The position numbers were made by a program, and so were the translations under genes. A stretch of 64,000 nucleotides of DNA, from positions 744,001 to 808,000 of the forward strand of contig JASISA010000002.1 of the NCBI GenBank assembly GCA_031771865.1, read 5' to 3'. The notes beneath the pieces were generated by a model. The model had not been told where the DNA came from and did no database searches. It was given only the letters and a program-made list of their open reading frames with translations. Origin of the DNA: Nothophaeocryptopus gaeumannii (lineage: Eukaryota > Ascomycota > Dothideomycetes > Mycosphaerellales > Mycosphaerellaceae). The stretch's first letter is position 1; each line of letters starts with the position of its first letter. Positions 1 through 11,294 of this stretch are shown piece after piece.

Positions 1-399
1 TATATCTTCTTCTTTCTTCCTTTTCTTATCTTTCTTAGCTATACGAATATTAGTATTAGTATTAGTATTAGTATTAATACTATTAAAAGCGTCCTCTAGT
101 AATCTCGCGATATCTTAGTTTATATAGCCTACTACTACTAACGCTAATAACTTCTAGTATATCGATAGTAATCTCTAGACTAGCTAGATTACTACTTCGA
201 CCTTATTAAATAGTAAAGATAATAATAATAATAATAAATGTATTCGAGCTAGCTACAGGCCGTGCCCCTTCTAGCATATCTACATATTGTAAAAGAAAAC
301 CCTATAGAAAGTGCCTATAGCGTAAAACTTCCTCCCTTCTCTATTATGCCTTATACCCTACTATATCTTAGGTACTATAGAACTAATATGTTTGCCCGT
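1..399. repeat. AT-rich RIP-like tract with microsatellites
   Basis: This stretch is rich in TpA and poor in CpA/TpG, as expected of RIP-mutated repeats. It carries a hexanucleotide ATTAGT-type microsatellite at about 49-76 and an AAT-type run at about 219-237. I see no coding frame. It probably continues the degraded LINE whose 3' end is recognisable from about 400 onward, but I cannot prove identity here. Confidence 0.6.
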
Positions 400-607
400 A
401 GGTAGCTGGCTAACACGCTAGAGTTAACATTATCCTCCTTACTTGGGTTCGAGATCTCCGGCCTACTCTAGGAGATGTTTAAGGGTCTACTCGAATTGTC
501 CTATGGGAGATCTTCTACTCTCTCGCATGTTTGTATAGTAGGCAAGGTAGTGTCGAGCTGTCCCTCTATCTCTATATTCGCAGTAGGGGCTAGTATCGGG
601 TACCCTA
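400..607 (-). mobile_element. 3' terminal piece of RIP-degraded Tad-like LINE
   Basis: Read on the minus strand just left of the LTR element, a frame gives a Cys/His stretch (SPYCEYRDRGTARHYLAYY) that resembles the terminal cysteine motif of fungal Tad/I-clade non-LTR retrotransposons. The complementary piece (LYRGLSKAQAAIVF-like, typical of the segment just upstream of that motif) lies on the far side of the LTR element at about 6770-6840. The LTR element therefore inserted inside this LINE's 3' coding end. The outer limit is uncertain. Confidence 0.6.
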
Positions 608-913
608 TGTCACGGGCGTGGCCCGGTGACACCTGAACACCTGGATGCACGTGGTTTGGATGCTTGAAGCATCCGGATGAACTTCGGCCGAGCCTCGGGG
701 CTCGACTAGCATCATGTGACAGAGCCACGTGACTCTGCCAAGACCCGGAGAAGAGTTTCTTCTCGACGCGCAAAGATCCGGTCTTCGACTCTTTGCGCTA
801 CGTCCTGTCAATAGGATTGACCTATATGGTTAATACAGTGTCTATCCAACCTGTCCGTAGCTCCCTGTACCGTTTGTGATTAGCAACCTACTTCCCGACT
901 CCGGCCCGTGACA
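608..913 (+). repeat. 5' LTR (306 bp)
   Basis: The LTR begins TGTCACGGG and ends CCCGTGACA, a 9-bp terminal inverted repeat with the usual TG...CA ends. The first 25 bases also form a local near-palindrome. It differs from the 3' LTR by an extra CA near position 644. The 5' flanking target duplication is CCCTA at 603-607. Confidence 0.95.
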
Positions 914-915
914 CT

Positions 916-924
916 ACGTAGCGC
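916..924 (+). promoter_or_regulatory. Candidate self-priming primer-binding site
   Basis: There is no TGG-type tRNA complement directly after the 5' LTR. Instead ACGTAGCGC, two bases downstream of the LTR, is a perfect 9-base reverse complement of GCGCTACGT inside the LTR at 795-803. This is the arrangement of Tf1-like elements, in which the 5' end of the RNA folds back to prime reverse transcription. It would require the transcript to start near 795. Confidence 0.5.
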
Positions 925-1056
925 CTACCCTTAGGTGCTATTCACGATGTCCTACCTAACTCCCCTATCCTTACGGATAGTAGGGAGGAGTTCCTGCAGA
1001 GCGTAACTGCCCACCCTGAAGCCTGGGCTCTCTTCGCTCAATCTGCCGTTACCTGG

Positions 1057-2222
1057 ATGTCTTCGGTCGCTGAGAAGCTAAGCGACCAAGAGGCTGAGAA
1101 TGCTTCCTCCCAGACCCAGATTACCCGTCTTACTGCCGTTATCGATTTCCAACGCGAAGAAGCCGACCGTATTCGCGAGGCCGAGAGACGCTACCCGATT
1201 GCCTCGACCGAGAAGACTCCTTCGTCCGAACCTCCGAACCTATCGTCGAACCTTCTACGCTTACCCCTACGGTCACTGTTCCGACTACGAGATCCGAGAG
1301 ACTACCTGATCCTGACAAGTTCTCCGGAGAAAGAGATGATCTTCAGCGCTTCGATACTCAGATCCGCCAGAAGATGGAAGTAAACCGCGACCGATACCCT
1401 ACTGCTGTCTCTCGTCTTGCCTACGTCCAGAACCGCCTCGCCGGCCTTGCTTATAAACAAGTCGACCCGTACATGCGCTCCGATACCTCTCGACCTACCG
1501 ACTTTGAAGGAATCCTACGAATATTAGACGAAGCCTTTGGCGACCCGAACCGCGCGCTTAATGCTCGAAATAAGCTCTTCGCTTACCGTCAAACTAATAA
1601 GGATTTCGGAACCTTTATCGCTGAATTCCAACGCCTGGCTCTTGAGGGAGAGACTCCCAAGGACAACCTCGCAACGCTACTCGAGCTATCTGTTAATAAG
1701 GAGCTCCACGATATGCTCAAATACCGCCCGCCGCCGGACCGTACCGACTTCAACTCTCTTCGAGCTCACCTACAGATACTCGAGAACGACTCGAAGTTTT
1801 ACTCGAAAGCTACTGGCCCTACCCCGCCGAAACCTGCTACTTACCCAACGACTCCGAAGAAGGATACCTACGCTGCAGTTACTAAAGAAAAATCCGGAGG
1901 AGATCCTATGGAACTTGACTATACCCGTCGTACTCAGAAAACGGATAAGGAAACGGGCGCTTGCTTTCGCTGTCATAAACCCGGCCATCTTGTCCGCGAC
2001 TGCCCGCTCCCAGATACCCGTCCAGCCGATATTCAGCAGCGCGATCAAGAGCGTCGGAAACACGTAACGACGACCGGAAGTAACTCCCGTCCGCCGTCCC
2101 CCCCTCAACAGGGGAGCCCCCGTCGAGGCCGCCGTTCGCCGTCACCGCCTACTCCTACGGCTTCTGTCTACTCTCCGCCCCGTTCTATCTCTCCCCGCCC
2201 CTCGGAAAAGGTACACGTCTAG
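1057..2222 (+). pseudogene. Retrotransposon gag region, frameshifted
   Basis: Two overlapping frames (1057-1383 and 1374-2222) together cover a Gag-like protein. The first holds a coiled-coil-like Glu/Arg/Gln-rich N-terminus. The second holds the retrotransposon gag helical core (about 1400-1790), a Pro/Thr-rich linker and one CCHC zinc knuckle (C-x2-C-x4-H-x4-C at about 1963-2004). A Ser/Pro/Arg-rich tail ends at the stop at 2220-2222. The switch between frames near 1374-1383 is a frameshift relative to a single Gag. Confidence 0.85.
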
Positions 2223-2289
2223 TAACAGTCGCTACCAGACGTTAAGTACGCGCTTAGCCCGCCTACCGCTTACTACGACTCCCCGTCCC

Positions 2290-5200
2290 GTGATTCCTGG
2301 CTCCCGGATCCAAGCGTTAACGTCCCGTATTCTACCTACCCGCCCGTTAAAGGCTCCTGTTCGCCCGATTCCTACACTCCCACCCCGGCAAATACGAATC
2401 TCTGAAACTAATATCCGCCTGCCCGACCGATTCGACCGTACCCGATCTCCGAAGGTTAGGTTCGAAATACCGCAGAAAGGAAATAACCGCCGACATGTCC
2501 AAGGTTACCTCCTTATCGACACTGGATGTGAGAGTTACGGTGTAGCCGACATCCGTTGGGTTAAAGAACAAGGACTTCCGATATTCCGACTCCGAGACCC
2601 GATTTCTTTAGTCCCCTTCGACGACTACGAAGGAGAGCGCTCGCAGACAATCCGCTACGCTACGCGGGTAAACCTACGGATAGGCGACCATGTCGAGGAA
2701 AACGTTGTCTTACCTATCGGAGAAGTAGGGGCCTACCCTATCCTTCTAGGGATGCCGTGGCTAGAACGCCATAATCCCTCTTGGAATTTCGAAAGAGGAC
2801 TACTATCCTTTACAAGCCAGTTCTGCCATTCTACGTGTAATATCCCGCAAGCCCCATGCCAAGTCCGCCTCTTTATGGAAAAGGTCCCCCGAGACTACCC
2901 AAAGGTCGATATTTCAACTATCTCTTTAATGCTCTCCGAGAATACGCCGCCCCGCGATACCGAGATAAGGGATACAAGATTCATGTTACTACTATCGAGG
3001 ACCTCCAGACAATCCTCGACGCTGAAGAGGTCGCCGAAATCGACTCTCAATTACCCTCCTGTTTCTCAAAGTACCGAGAAGTGTTCTCGCCGAAGCTAGC
3101 TAATCAGTTACCGCCGCACCGTCCGTACGATCATAACATTAAGCTCTTACCGGGGAAAGAGCTACCATTTGGCCCGTTATATGCTATGTCCCGGGACGAG
3201 CTCCAGGCTCTCCGCGAGTGGCTTCACGAGAACCTACGGAAGGGGTTCATCCGGCCTAGCTCCTCGCCAGTCGCCTCCCTGTCTTGTTTGTAAAGAAACC
3301 GGGAGGAGGCCTTCGACTTTGTATAGATTTCCGGAAGATAAATGAGATAACTGTTAAGGACAGGTACCCGCTACCCTTAGTTACCGAGACCTTGAACAAT
3401 CTTAACGGAATGAAGTATTTTTCGAAGATCGACATTATCTCTGCATTCAATAACGTCCGGATGAAGCCTGGACAGGAGTTCCTTACTGCCTTCCGTACCC
3501 GTTTTGGCCTTTTCGAATCCCCTTGTTATGCCGTTTGGACTTACTGGCGCTCCGGCTACCTTTCAGAGGTTTATTAATGACACGCTACGCGAGTTTCTCG
3601 ATCAGTTCTGTACCGCCTACCTGGACGATATCCTGATTTATAGCAAGACCCGTGAAGAACACGAAGAACATGTAGCGAAGGTCCTCGAACGCCTTCAGAA
3701 GGCCGGACTCTACGCTAAAATGTCTAAGTGCGAGTTCTTTAAGTCTGAGACTAAATTCCTTGGCCTACTCGTAGGCGAGTCCGGTATACGAATGGATCCC
3801 GAAAAGATAGCTACGATCGAGAAGTGGCCTACACCGCAGAACGTTACAGACGTCCAGGCCTTCCTAGGGTTCGCAAACTTTTACCGTCGATTTATCCGAA
3901 GATTCTCGATCGTCGCCTTACCGCTTACGGCTCTAACGAAGAAAGATATTGAGTTTAACTGGACACGAGCTTGTCAAGACGCCTTTGATCAGTTAAAGGC
4001 AGCCTTCAGGAGGGCCCTATCCTAAGGCCCTTCGACTGGACTAAAGAAGTGATAGTTGAAACCGATGCTTCCGACTATGTCTCCGCTGGTGTATTATCCC
4101 AATACGACGACGCTGGTATCCTCCGACCTGTAGCCTTCTATTCAGCAAAGCATTCGCCAGCAGAGTGTAACTACGAGATTTACGACAAGGAATTGTTAGC
4201 GATTATCCGCGCGTTCGAAGAGTGGCGTCCCGAATTAGAGGGTTGTGAACACCCAATTCGAGTACTGTCTGATCACCGTAACCTGGAATATTTTACGACG
4301 ACGAAGCAGCTAAATCGCCGCCAGGCCCGATGGGCTGAGTTCCTTTCCGCTTCCGCTTTACGATCGTTTACCGTCCGGGAAAACCAGGCCGAAAGCCGGA
4401 CTCTCTGACCAGGAGGTCAGCTGACCTGCCTAAGGAGGGGGATGAACGCTCACAGCATCAGAGTCAGATAGTATTAAAGCGTACGAACTTCGAAGAACCT
4501 GAAAGGTACATTGCTAGGGCCCCCCCTGGAAGAGATATAGGAGTCCAAACCGGCGAGGAAATAGCGAAACCACGGAAGAAGGTCTCGTTCTCAGAGATTG
4601 TCCAAGTCTGCCTACTTCCTCTTGAAGAGCCTCGCCTATACGCCTTACCAGTACGAACAAGGAGTCAGAGACAAGGAAGCGAGAGAATTGAGTCCGAAGA
4701 AGTATCCCCGACGATTACGATGCCTACAGAGATTAGGAGACTTAGTCGACCGAGGCTACCAAAGGGACGAAACGTTACTTCGGATTATCGAAGCTAAACG
4801 ACAGCAGAAGCCGAGATACCCTGGGATTCAGTTAGCCCAATGTGAACTACGGGTGAACCGAACCAGTACCTATTCTACCGCAACCGATTATATATTCCTG
4901 AGGACGAAGAGTTATACGACGCGATCGTACGCCTTTGTCACGATACTCCGCTGCGGGCCACCCGGGTAGAGCCCGTACCTTCCAGTTAGTATCTCAGGAC
5001 TATTACTGGCCTGAATGAGTTCCTATGTCCGACGCTGGGTACGTAATTGCCATACCTGCCTCAGGACGAAACCGAGTAATCAGAGGAAGAGTGGTCCTCC
5101 AGCCGCTTCCTCAGCCAGAACGGGCGTGGTCCGATATCTCGATGGACTTTATAACGTTCTTACCGCTTTCAGAAGGGTTCGACGCTATCTTAGTTGTCGC

Positions 5201-6225
5201 TGATCGTCTTACCAAGCTGAGACACTACGTTCCCTGTAACTCAACCGACGGTGCGGAAGATATAGCCCGACTTTATGTCCGAAACATTATCCGACTTCAC
5301 GGCAATCCCGGACTATTGTCTCTGATCGAGATGCTAAGTTCCAGTCCGACTTCTGGCAGTCGCTAAGCCAGCAGCTTCAGGTTAAACTCCATCCGTCCAC
5401 TGCCTACCATCCTCAGACGGACGGCCAAACGGAAAGACTCAACGCCGTACTAGAACAACACCTCCGTGCTTATGTCTCGTACCTTCAGGATGATTGGGTA
5501 GAATGGCTACCGCTAGCCGAATTCTCCGCTAACTCTGTCTTTTCAGAAACTACTGGACTATCCCCGTTCTACGCTACCTACGGGTTCCAGCCGTTATTAG
5601 GAGTCGAGGTCTAGACAATACCGTCCAGCCTACTAGCCGCGACGCCGAATGCTTTGCTAGCGATATGAAGCAGATTATCGATTACCTAAAAGCCGAGACT
5701 AGCCTCGCGCAGGCTAGGTATGAGGATACTGCGAACCGCACCGTCAATCATCGTTTCAGTTCCGCGTAGGGCAGAAAGTCTGGCTAGACGCCCGGAATAT
5801 AAAGACCCTTCGACCTAAGAAGAAGCTAGACTGGAAGAACCTCGGCCTTTCACGATCCTCGAGGCCAACCCGTATACCTGCCGCCTTGAACTACCAGACT
5901 CGATGCGAATCCACCCTGTTTTCAATAACGACCTCCTACTACCGGCCGCAGATGACCCTTACCCTTCCAACATGTTGAGCCTCCGCCGCCAGTCGAAGTA
6001 GACGGCCTCGACGAGTGGGAAGTCGAAGAGATTCTAGACTCGAAGGTCGACCGCCGAGGAGAGGCGGTAAGCCTCGACTCCGCTACGTTGTTAAGTGGAA
6101 AGGATATGACGTACCGACGACCGAACCGGCCTACACGATTACTGAAGATGTCGCATATGGTTCGTACGTTCCATCGTCGCTACCCGACCAAACCGGCTCC
6201 CCGCCAGCTGCCCTAGTCACGTGAC
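2290..6225 (+). pseudogene. Retrotransposon pol region (PR-RT-RH-IN-chromodomain), multiply frameshifted
   Basis: An aspartic protease site with the DTG triad lies at about 2509-2530. Reverse transcriptase follows in three frames, 3120-3290, 3284-3520 and 3504-4025, with the YLDD catalytic box at 3618-3629. RNase H (TDAS start, DKE and DHRNL motifs) is at 4049-4408. Integrase pieces are spread over about 4900-5620, including the central domain and an HPQTDGQTERLN-like motif near 5408-5443. A chromodomain (VKWKGYD core) is at 6015-6224. Frame changes occur near 3285, 3515, 4025, 5010-5030, 5340 and 6050, so the copy is non-coding as sequenced. Confidence 0.9.
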
Positions 6226-6429
6226 TAGCCTTGACTACCTACCCGACCTATATGAACACCTGTTACCTGCCTAAAGGCCAAATGAATTCCGAAGAACCGC
6301 GGAGACCCACTGCTTCGGTAGTGGGGAAACTGTTGCATTTTTTTATACTACACGGTAGTATCTGATGCCCAAGGAGGATGCGCGCTGCGCAGTCCTACTG
6401 CTTTAAGCGTAGCCAGGAGGCTGACGCAT

Positions 6430-6442
6430 AGGAGGGGCGTAC
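6430..6442 (+). other. Polypurine tract before 3' LTR
   Basis: AGGAGGGG followed by CGTAC abuts the 3' LTR start at 6443. Its position and purine run fit the plus-strand priming site of LTR retrotransposons. Confidence 0.6.
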
Positions 6443-6746
6443 TGTCACGGGCGTGGCCCGGTGACACCTGAACACCTGGATGCGTGGTTTGGATGCTTGA
6501 AGCATCCGGATGAACTTCGGCCGAGCCTCGGGGCTCGACTAGCATCATGTGACAGAGCCACGTGACTCTGCCAAGACCCGGAGAAGAGTTTCTTCTCGAC
6601 GCGCAAAGATCCGGTCTTCGACTCTTTGCGCTACGTCCTGTCAATAGGATTGACCTATATGGTTAATACAGTGTCTATCCAACCTGTCCGTAGCTCCCTG
6701 TACCGTTTGTGATTAGCAACCTACTTCCCGACTCCGGCCCGTGACA
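6443..6746 (+). repeat. 3' LTR (304 bp)
   Basis: This is a direct copy of 608-913 with the same TGTCACGGG/CCCGTGACA ends and one 2-bp deletion. It is followed by the target duplication CCCTA at 6747-6751. Confidence 0.95.
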
Positions 6747-9700
6747 CCCTAACCTTGTAGAGGAAGTGAGGAAGGCTAATTGTCTCTAACCGTATCTAGA
6801 ACACTATCGCGGCCTGGGCTTTACTAAGCCCTCGATAAAGCTCCCGGGTATTAGTGTTCCATAGAGTCCTGAACGCGAGTAGGAGGATTCCTTCGCGCCT
6901 AGTATTGTCCTACTTCTATAACTCGTCCCGCTTATACTAGCCCTAGAGGATAGTCTATGTTGCTTTCCGAGTCTTCTTTGGATCTACTCTATCTATATAA
7001 GAGAGCTAGGACCGTAGGATAGTAGCCTACTCGTCTATCTGCTCTAGTGGCGAGCTGTATAGTTTTCTTAGGCGTCTACTATATGCCCCAAGTTGTCCGT
7101 ACTTTAGTAGGATCCTGTTACGGACCGTCTCCTCGATCACGTGGATTGGCCTAAGAAGCGTCGAACCTCGGAATGTCTCTCGGTGATCAGAGTCTTGAGA
7201 AGTGTAACCTTTACTCAGAAGAGTAGTATTGAGTTGAGCACGAAGCTCCTATCTAGCTGATAAGGAATGTTCTCTATATACTCGCCTTCCTTAGTATTGC
7301 TCTGTCTGCTCTGTCTGCTCCGTTGCTCTGCTGAGGGAGCATAGAGAGCACTGAGAGCAATCTGTAACGGGATCACCCGTTGCAGCTGTGCCTCAGATTG
7401 GTTGGCTGTCATGACTCCACGACTTGTCCGTAACAGATCCGCCCCTTTAGCTCTTGCATAGCCTAGTGTATATCCGGCCTCTACCTCTACGTAGCTATTG
7501 CAGCTATAGCAGTTCTCTTCCTATACTCGGTAATGTCTTCGATCTAGAGTTCTTTGTATAATAGTCGCGTTAGTGTAGCTTAGTAGGCCCTAAGGATTAT
7601 CCGTAGGAATCTATTCTACATTACCCGTAGCTTTTATTAGAGTATTTTTGAGATTCTAGTCTCCTTTCCTACTATCCATACCTCGCTCCCGTGTATTACT
7701 ACTAGCCTAATTATTGAGATATATAGCTTACGGGCTGTCTCTACCGTAGCGCCCTACGTAGTAGCAGTAATCCGTCGTAGTGCAGCTTCTAGCCGTTTTA
7801 CTTTTATAAGGGTATTCTCTATCTATGCGTGCTACTTGAGTCTCTTATTAACGATTACTCCTAGGACCCTTATTGTGTCCTCTAGGCTACTCTAGAGCGA
7901 CGGGATATTGGGTATTCTCTAGGATTCGGATATGCTCCTTATGCCCCTTATAAAGTACATAACTTTGTATTTCTTAGGGGCGAACTTAGCTCTATATCTT
8001 GAGGCCTATTGTAGATAGCTGTTGTAGTCCTTTTCTAGTACCTCGCATGTACCTCTTGTCGAATTTAACACTACAATAAGGTATGTATTATCTGCAAACC
8101 CAACTACTTCGGTATATTCTATTCCTTCTAGGAGGGAGGCTATAAAGAAGAGGAACAGGATAGGTGAGATAGTACTTCCTTGTAGGATTCCGCATGCTAC
8201 TCGTACTACCGGTAACTCGTATCCGGGGATAGCGATTGTTGTCTCTCTATCCTTTAGGAATAACGCTACAAAAGCTGTAATCTAGTATAGAATCCTCCTA
8301 TACCGTAGGTTATGGATTAACCGTTCGTAATTGACTTTGTTAAACGCTCCTGTTATATTAAGTAATAATACCGAGGCTACCTTACCTTTCTTCTACGCAG
8401 TCTAAACGCTTTGAGGGATATACCGTAGTGCGTCTCCGGTCGATCTACCCGCTTGCGCTATTTGGTTTTAAGGAAGTAACTTATATTCCCGTACAGCCTA
8501 TCCTATTTTCCGTGCAACTATTGCTTCTAGTATCTTGCTAATGCACGATAGAAGGGCAATAGGCCTCTATCCCTTTAGAGTAGATAAGTCTTTACCCGCC
8601 TTCTATAGCATAATCGTCCTAGCTTTCCGAAACTAGGCTAGGTAGTAGCTAATTGAAACATACTATTAGAAGATGCGTTAGAGGATAGGGAGTAGCTAAG
8701 CTAGGCACTTCTTAATGCATCTGTTTAGTATCTCGTCGAGGCCGGGAGCCTTATCGTTCGGCAGTCTTTAGACTACTTTTCGTACCTCCTCTTCTATAAT
8801 TTCGCATGCTATATTAACAGGTTCTAGGTATGTGGTGCTCTCGATATCTAATGTGTCTACGGGCTCTAGTATTGGGAAAAGGGCTGTCCGTAGGATCTCT
8901 GTTTTCGCACTATCCGTCGTGAACTAATCGTTATTGTGTATTAGTGTAGGCATCTAGGGAGGTCGAATAGGGCTATCGCTGTTCTTTGCCTACTTAGCTA
9001 GCTTCCACATTCCCTGTGGCTCGCTAGCGGTTTTGTGAACCGCGGTCCTCCACTGTTTCCTTTTCTCTATCTAGATAGTTCTCTTTTTCTCCTGGTTTCG
9101 TGCCCTCCACTCCTTCTAGTGCTCCTCGCTCCCTGTCCATTGTGCATGCCGTCTTGCCTGCCGAGCCTCCTGAATCGCATGTAGTACCACCGGCACACTC
9201 CTTGGATCTGGCGGCCGATATGTTTTACGCCGGACAACAAGGTCCCTTGTCTCCTGTAGAGCATTGCTGAGATTACTCACGGTGCTATCTATATCCTCCT
9301 TTGTTGTCATCCCTTCGGCTGTAGGTAGGAGCTTTTGGAGCGTCTCTCTGAACTCCTCCCAGTTAGTGTCCTTCCACATCCATCTTGTTCTCGTCTCCTC
9401 CTGTATCCCTATGTTAATAGTTGTCTCTATGCTAATATGATTAGAGTCAATGTCTTCCTTGCCTGGCTGACATGCTGTTATCCTCTTTGATATCTCCTCT
9501 GTTGCAAGAGTAAGGTCTATCGTCGTCCCAGTTTGGGACTGTGGTGTCTTTCTCCAGGTAGCAAGGCCTAGGGGTGTCGCTAGGTATAGCGTGTCTCGAC
9601 ACGCCTCTCGTAGCTCTCTTGCTCTAAGATCCTCCTGTGGTACTAACGGTCCTCCCCACTAACGGTAGTGGAGATTGAAGTCTCCAACTAGAACGTGTTC

Positions 9701-9780
9701 TCCCGGTTCCTCAATACCTTCTAAAAGCTCCTCTACTGTAAGCCTCGCATCCCAGTTATAGCAGGCATATGATTACGAAT
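6747..9780 (-). mobile_element. RIP-degraded Tad-like LINE (endonuclease, RT, 3' end)
   Basis: On the minus strand the order is that of an ORF2-type LINE protein. An AP endonuclease is at about 9780-9380, with GDFN and later TIDL and SNHISIE boxes and one in-frame stop after GDFNLHYR. An endonuclease-RT linker starts WKDTNWEEF at about 9379. RT motifs follow: KAPGLDEI near 8700-8765, GSTISPILFLFF near 8165-8200, and the catalytic FADN at 8087-8098. An RNase-H/C-terminal part runs down to 6750. Many stops and TpA enrichment mark RIP in the RT half, while the endonuclease half is much less affected. A solo LTR interrupts it at 7116-7435 and the gypsy element splits its 3' end. The 5' limit is unclear. 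Confidence 0.8.
7116..7435. repeat. Solo LTR (320 bp) with GATCC target duplication
   Basis: The unit starts TGTTACGGAC and ends GTCCGTAACA, a perfect 10-bp terminal inverted repeat, and is flanked on both sides by GATCC (7111-7115 and 7436-7440). Size, TG...CA ends and 5-bp duplication identify an LTR left behind by LTR-LTR recombination. It is not RIP-like, in contrast to the LINE around it, and is a different family from the LTRs at 608 and 6443. Confidence 0.9.
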
Positions 9781-10911
9781 CCCCGGCTAACGACAGATCC
9801 ACCCTACGGGGTAGATCTGAAATCACACCGGAGCTACATAAGGTAGGGTGACAAGTCCTACCCGCGCTTTCCTACACGAAGGTCTCGACTCTTGCTGCGA
9901 ACAGCTCACTACACACCCTAATGTTTCGAGGGAGAGGCCCAGGCCCCGAAGCCTCTCTTCCTACGCTCCATACCCTGTTTGCTCCTTAAGCCTTGGTCAC
10001 GCTCCTTCGGTTTGCGCCGCACGCATACCGTTCGCTTCTCTTCCAAGACCGACGTGCGCATCCGTCCTCTCAGGCTGGGCAGACAATGTCTCAGTCGCTG
10101 CCATTGCCCACTACGCCCCAGGAGAGCGACTCCCTTCGCGTTACTATACCGCATCTCTTTGGATATAGCCGGCCACGTCTCGCAGGTTTGCTCGGATAGT
10201 AGTTCCTCGCCGGGCAACTACCTCCTTGCGTTTCTACCTACTAACCAATACGCAATGTCCCCTCGCACGCCTCCTTCTGTCCCCTTCCTCCGCTGCCACC
10301 GCCCGCCTCTCTGTGACCCCGCCTGCCCGCTCCTCTATGTGTTGCATCCAGTGTCCCCAAGCTCTTCTGTCCAACCGCTGGACTAGGTGTCCTGTGCTAA
10401 CCCAGGTAAAACCCTCCCACCCGCACTTGAGTGATCAATAGGCCTTACGGTCTTCGTGCCCATTCCATTGCCCGCCAACTGACGCTGTACTCCAAGCTCT
10501 TCAACTCCGTCTGCCCCAAGTGCATAACGCGTAAACAGCCGGCCTGAACAGACGCGCCTCGATGTAGTTTCGTCAAGTTCCTTCCGAAGACGTGTATCGA
10601 TTCTCTTGTGTACCAGAGGTGTCCTGTCCGCAGCTTAGGCAATCGGGTTCCGCGGCTCCCCTGTACGCTTCGTAGGAAGAGCGGACTCGTTTCCTACACG
10701 AGTAAGCTGCTGTCGGATGGCTTTCATACCCGTTTTGATGGTAGTCCTCTGTTCGGTGTGGTCTTGGCGCCGCCGCACAGCATCAAAATGCGCCCGGAAG
10801 TCGCACTCTACTACTCCCGCTCCATCTGAGAAGATTTGGCTCTGCACAGCGAGTGCGCAGGTTCGTAGCCAGCACCACGTACAGGTACTTCTCGTCGCTG
10901 GCCTAATATAG
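9781..10911. other. GC-richer island of unknown nature inside the transposon block
   Basis: This 1.1-kb stretch has normal CpA/TpG content and sits between the LINE and RIP-like DNA. Its first part may still be upstream LINE endonuclease sequence in a minus-strand frame. Plus-strand frames show cysteine pairs (CCIQC near 10340, CPKC near 10510, RCPVRSL near 10618) and open stretches, but no continuous gene. I recognise no family. It could be a broken host gene, an unmutated part of another transposon, or non-coding DNA. Confidence 0.4.
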
Positions 10912-11294
10912 GTACTAGCTACCGAAGGACGCGCATCTTACTATAGTAGCGGCTAATAGCGTAGTACTAGTAAGAGTATAGCGCCGAGAACATAGAATAC
11001 TTAGTATTAATCCGAGTTAGCTTAGGCCTAATACGGTCGCGTATCTATCGATCCTTATATACCTCGAATTTAGTCTTCTATATCTATTCTCGAACGGCGT
11101 CGCTTAGTTAGTCGCTATTAGTAATAATCTCCCTAGGGAGAAGTAGCTGAATTTCCTATTCCTCCTTCGATCGTAGCTTAGGGTTTAGCTTTATACTAGT
11201 ATCGTAGAACTAACCTTCCTTATTATCTCTTACGATCCACTAGGGTATCTTGCCTCTAAGGATAGGAACGATGCGGCCGGCCTTAGCTTCTTTC
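10912..11294. repeat. RIP-like AT-rich tract
   Basis: TpA-rich, CpA/TpG-poor sequence without usable frames, directly left of the LTR-like unit at 11295. I see no protein remnant. Confidence 0.6.

Larger units (their letters stand above)
608..6746 (+). mobile_element. Ty3/gypsy chromovirus-type LTR retrotransposon, full length, ORFs broken
   Basis: The element is bounded by two direct LTRs (608-913 and 6443-6746) that differ only by a 2-bp indel as far as I can align them. It is flanked by a perfect 5-bp target duplication CCCTA (603-607 and 6747-6751). Internal order is gag with a CCHC knuckle, protease, reverse transcriptase, RNase H, integrase and a C-terminal chromodomain, which is the Ty3/gypsy chromovirus arrangement. 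The frames are interrupted by at least five single-base-type shifts and some stops, so no full polyprotein can be made from this copy as written. Near-identical LTRs imply a recent insertion, and the element is much less RIP-like than the LINE it interrupts. Confidence 0.95.
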
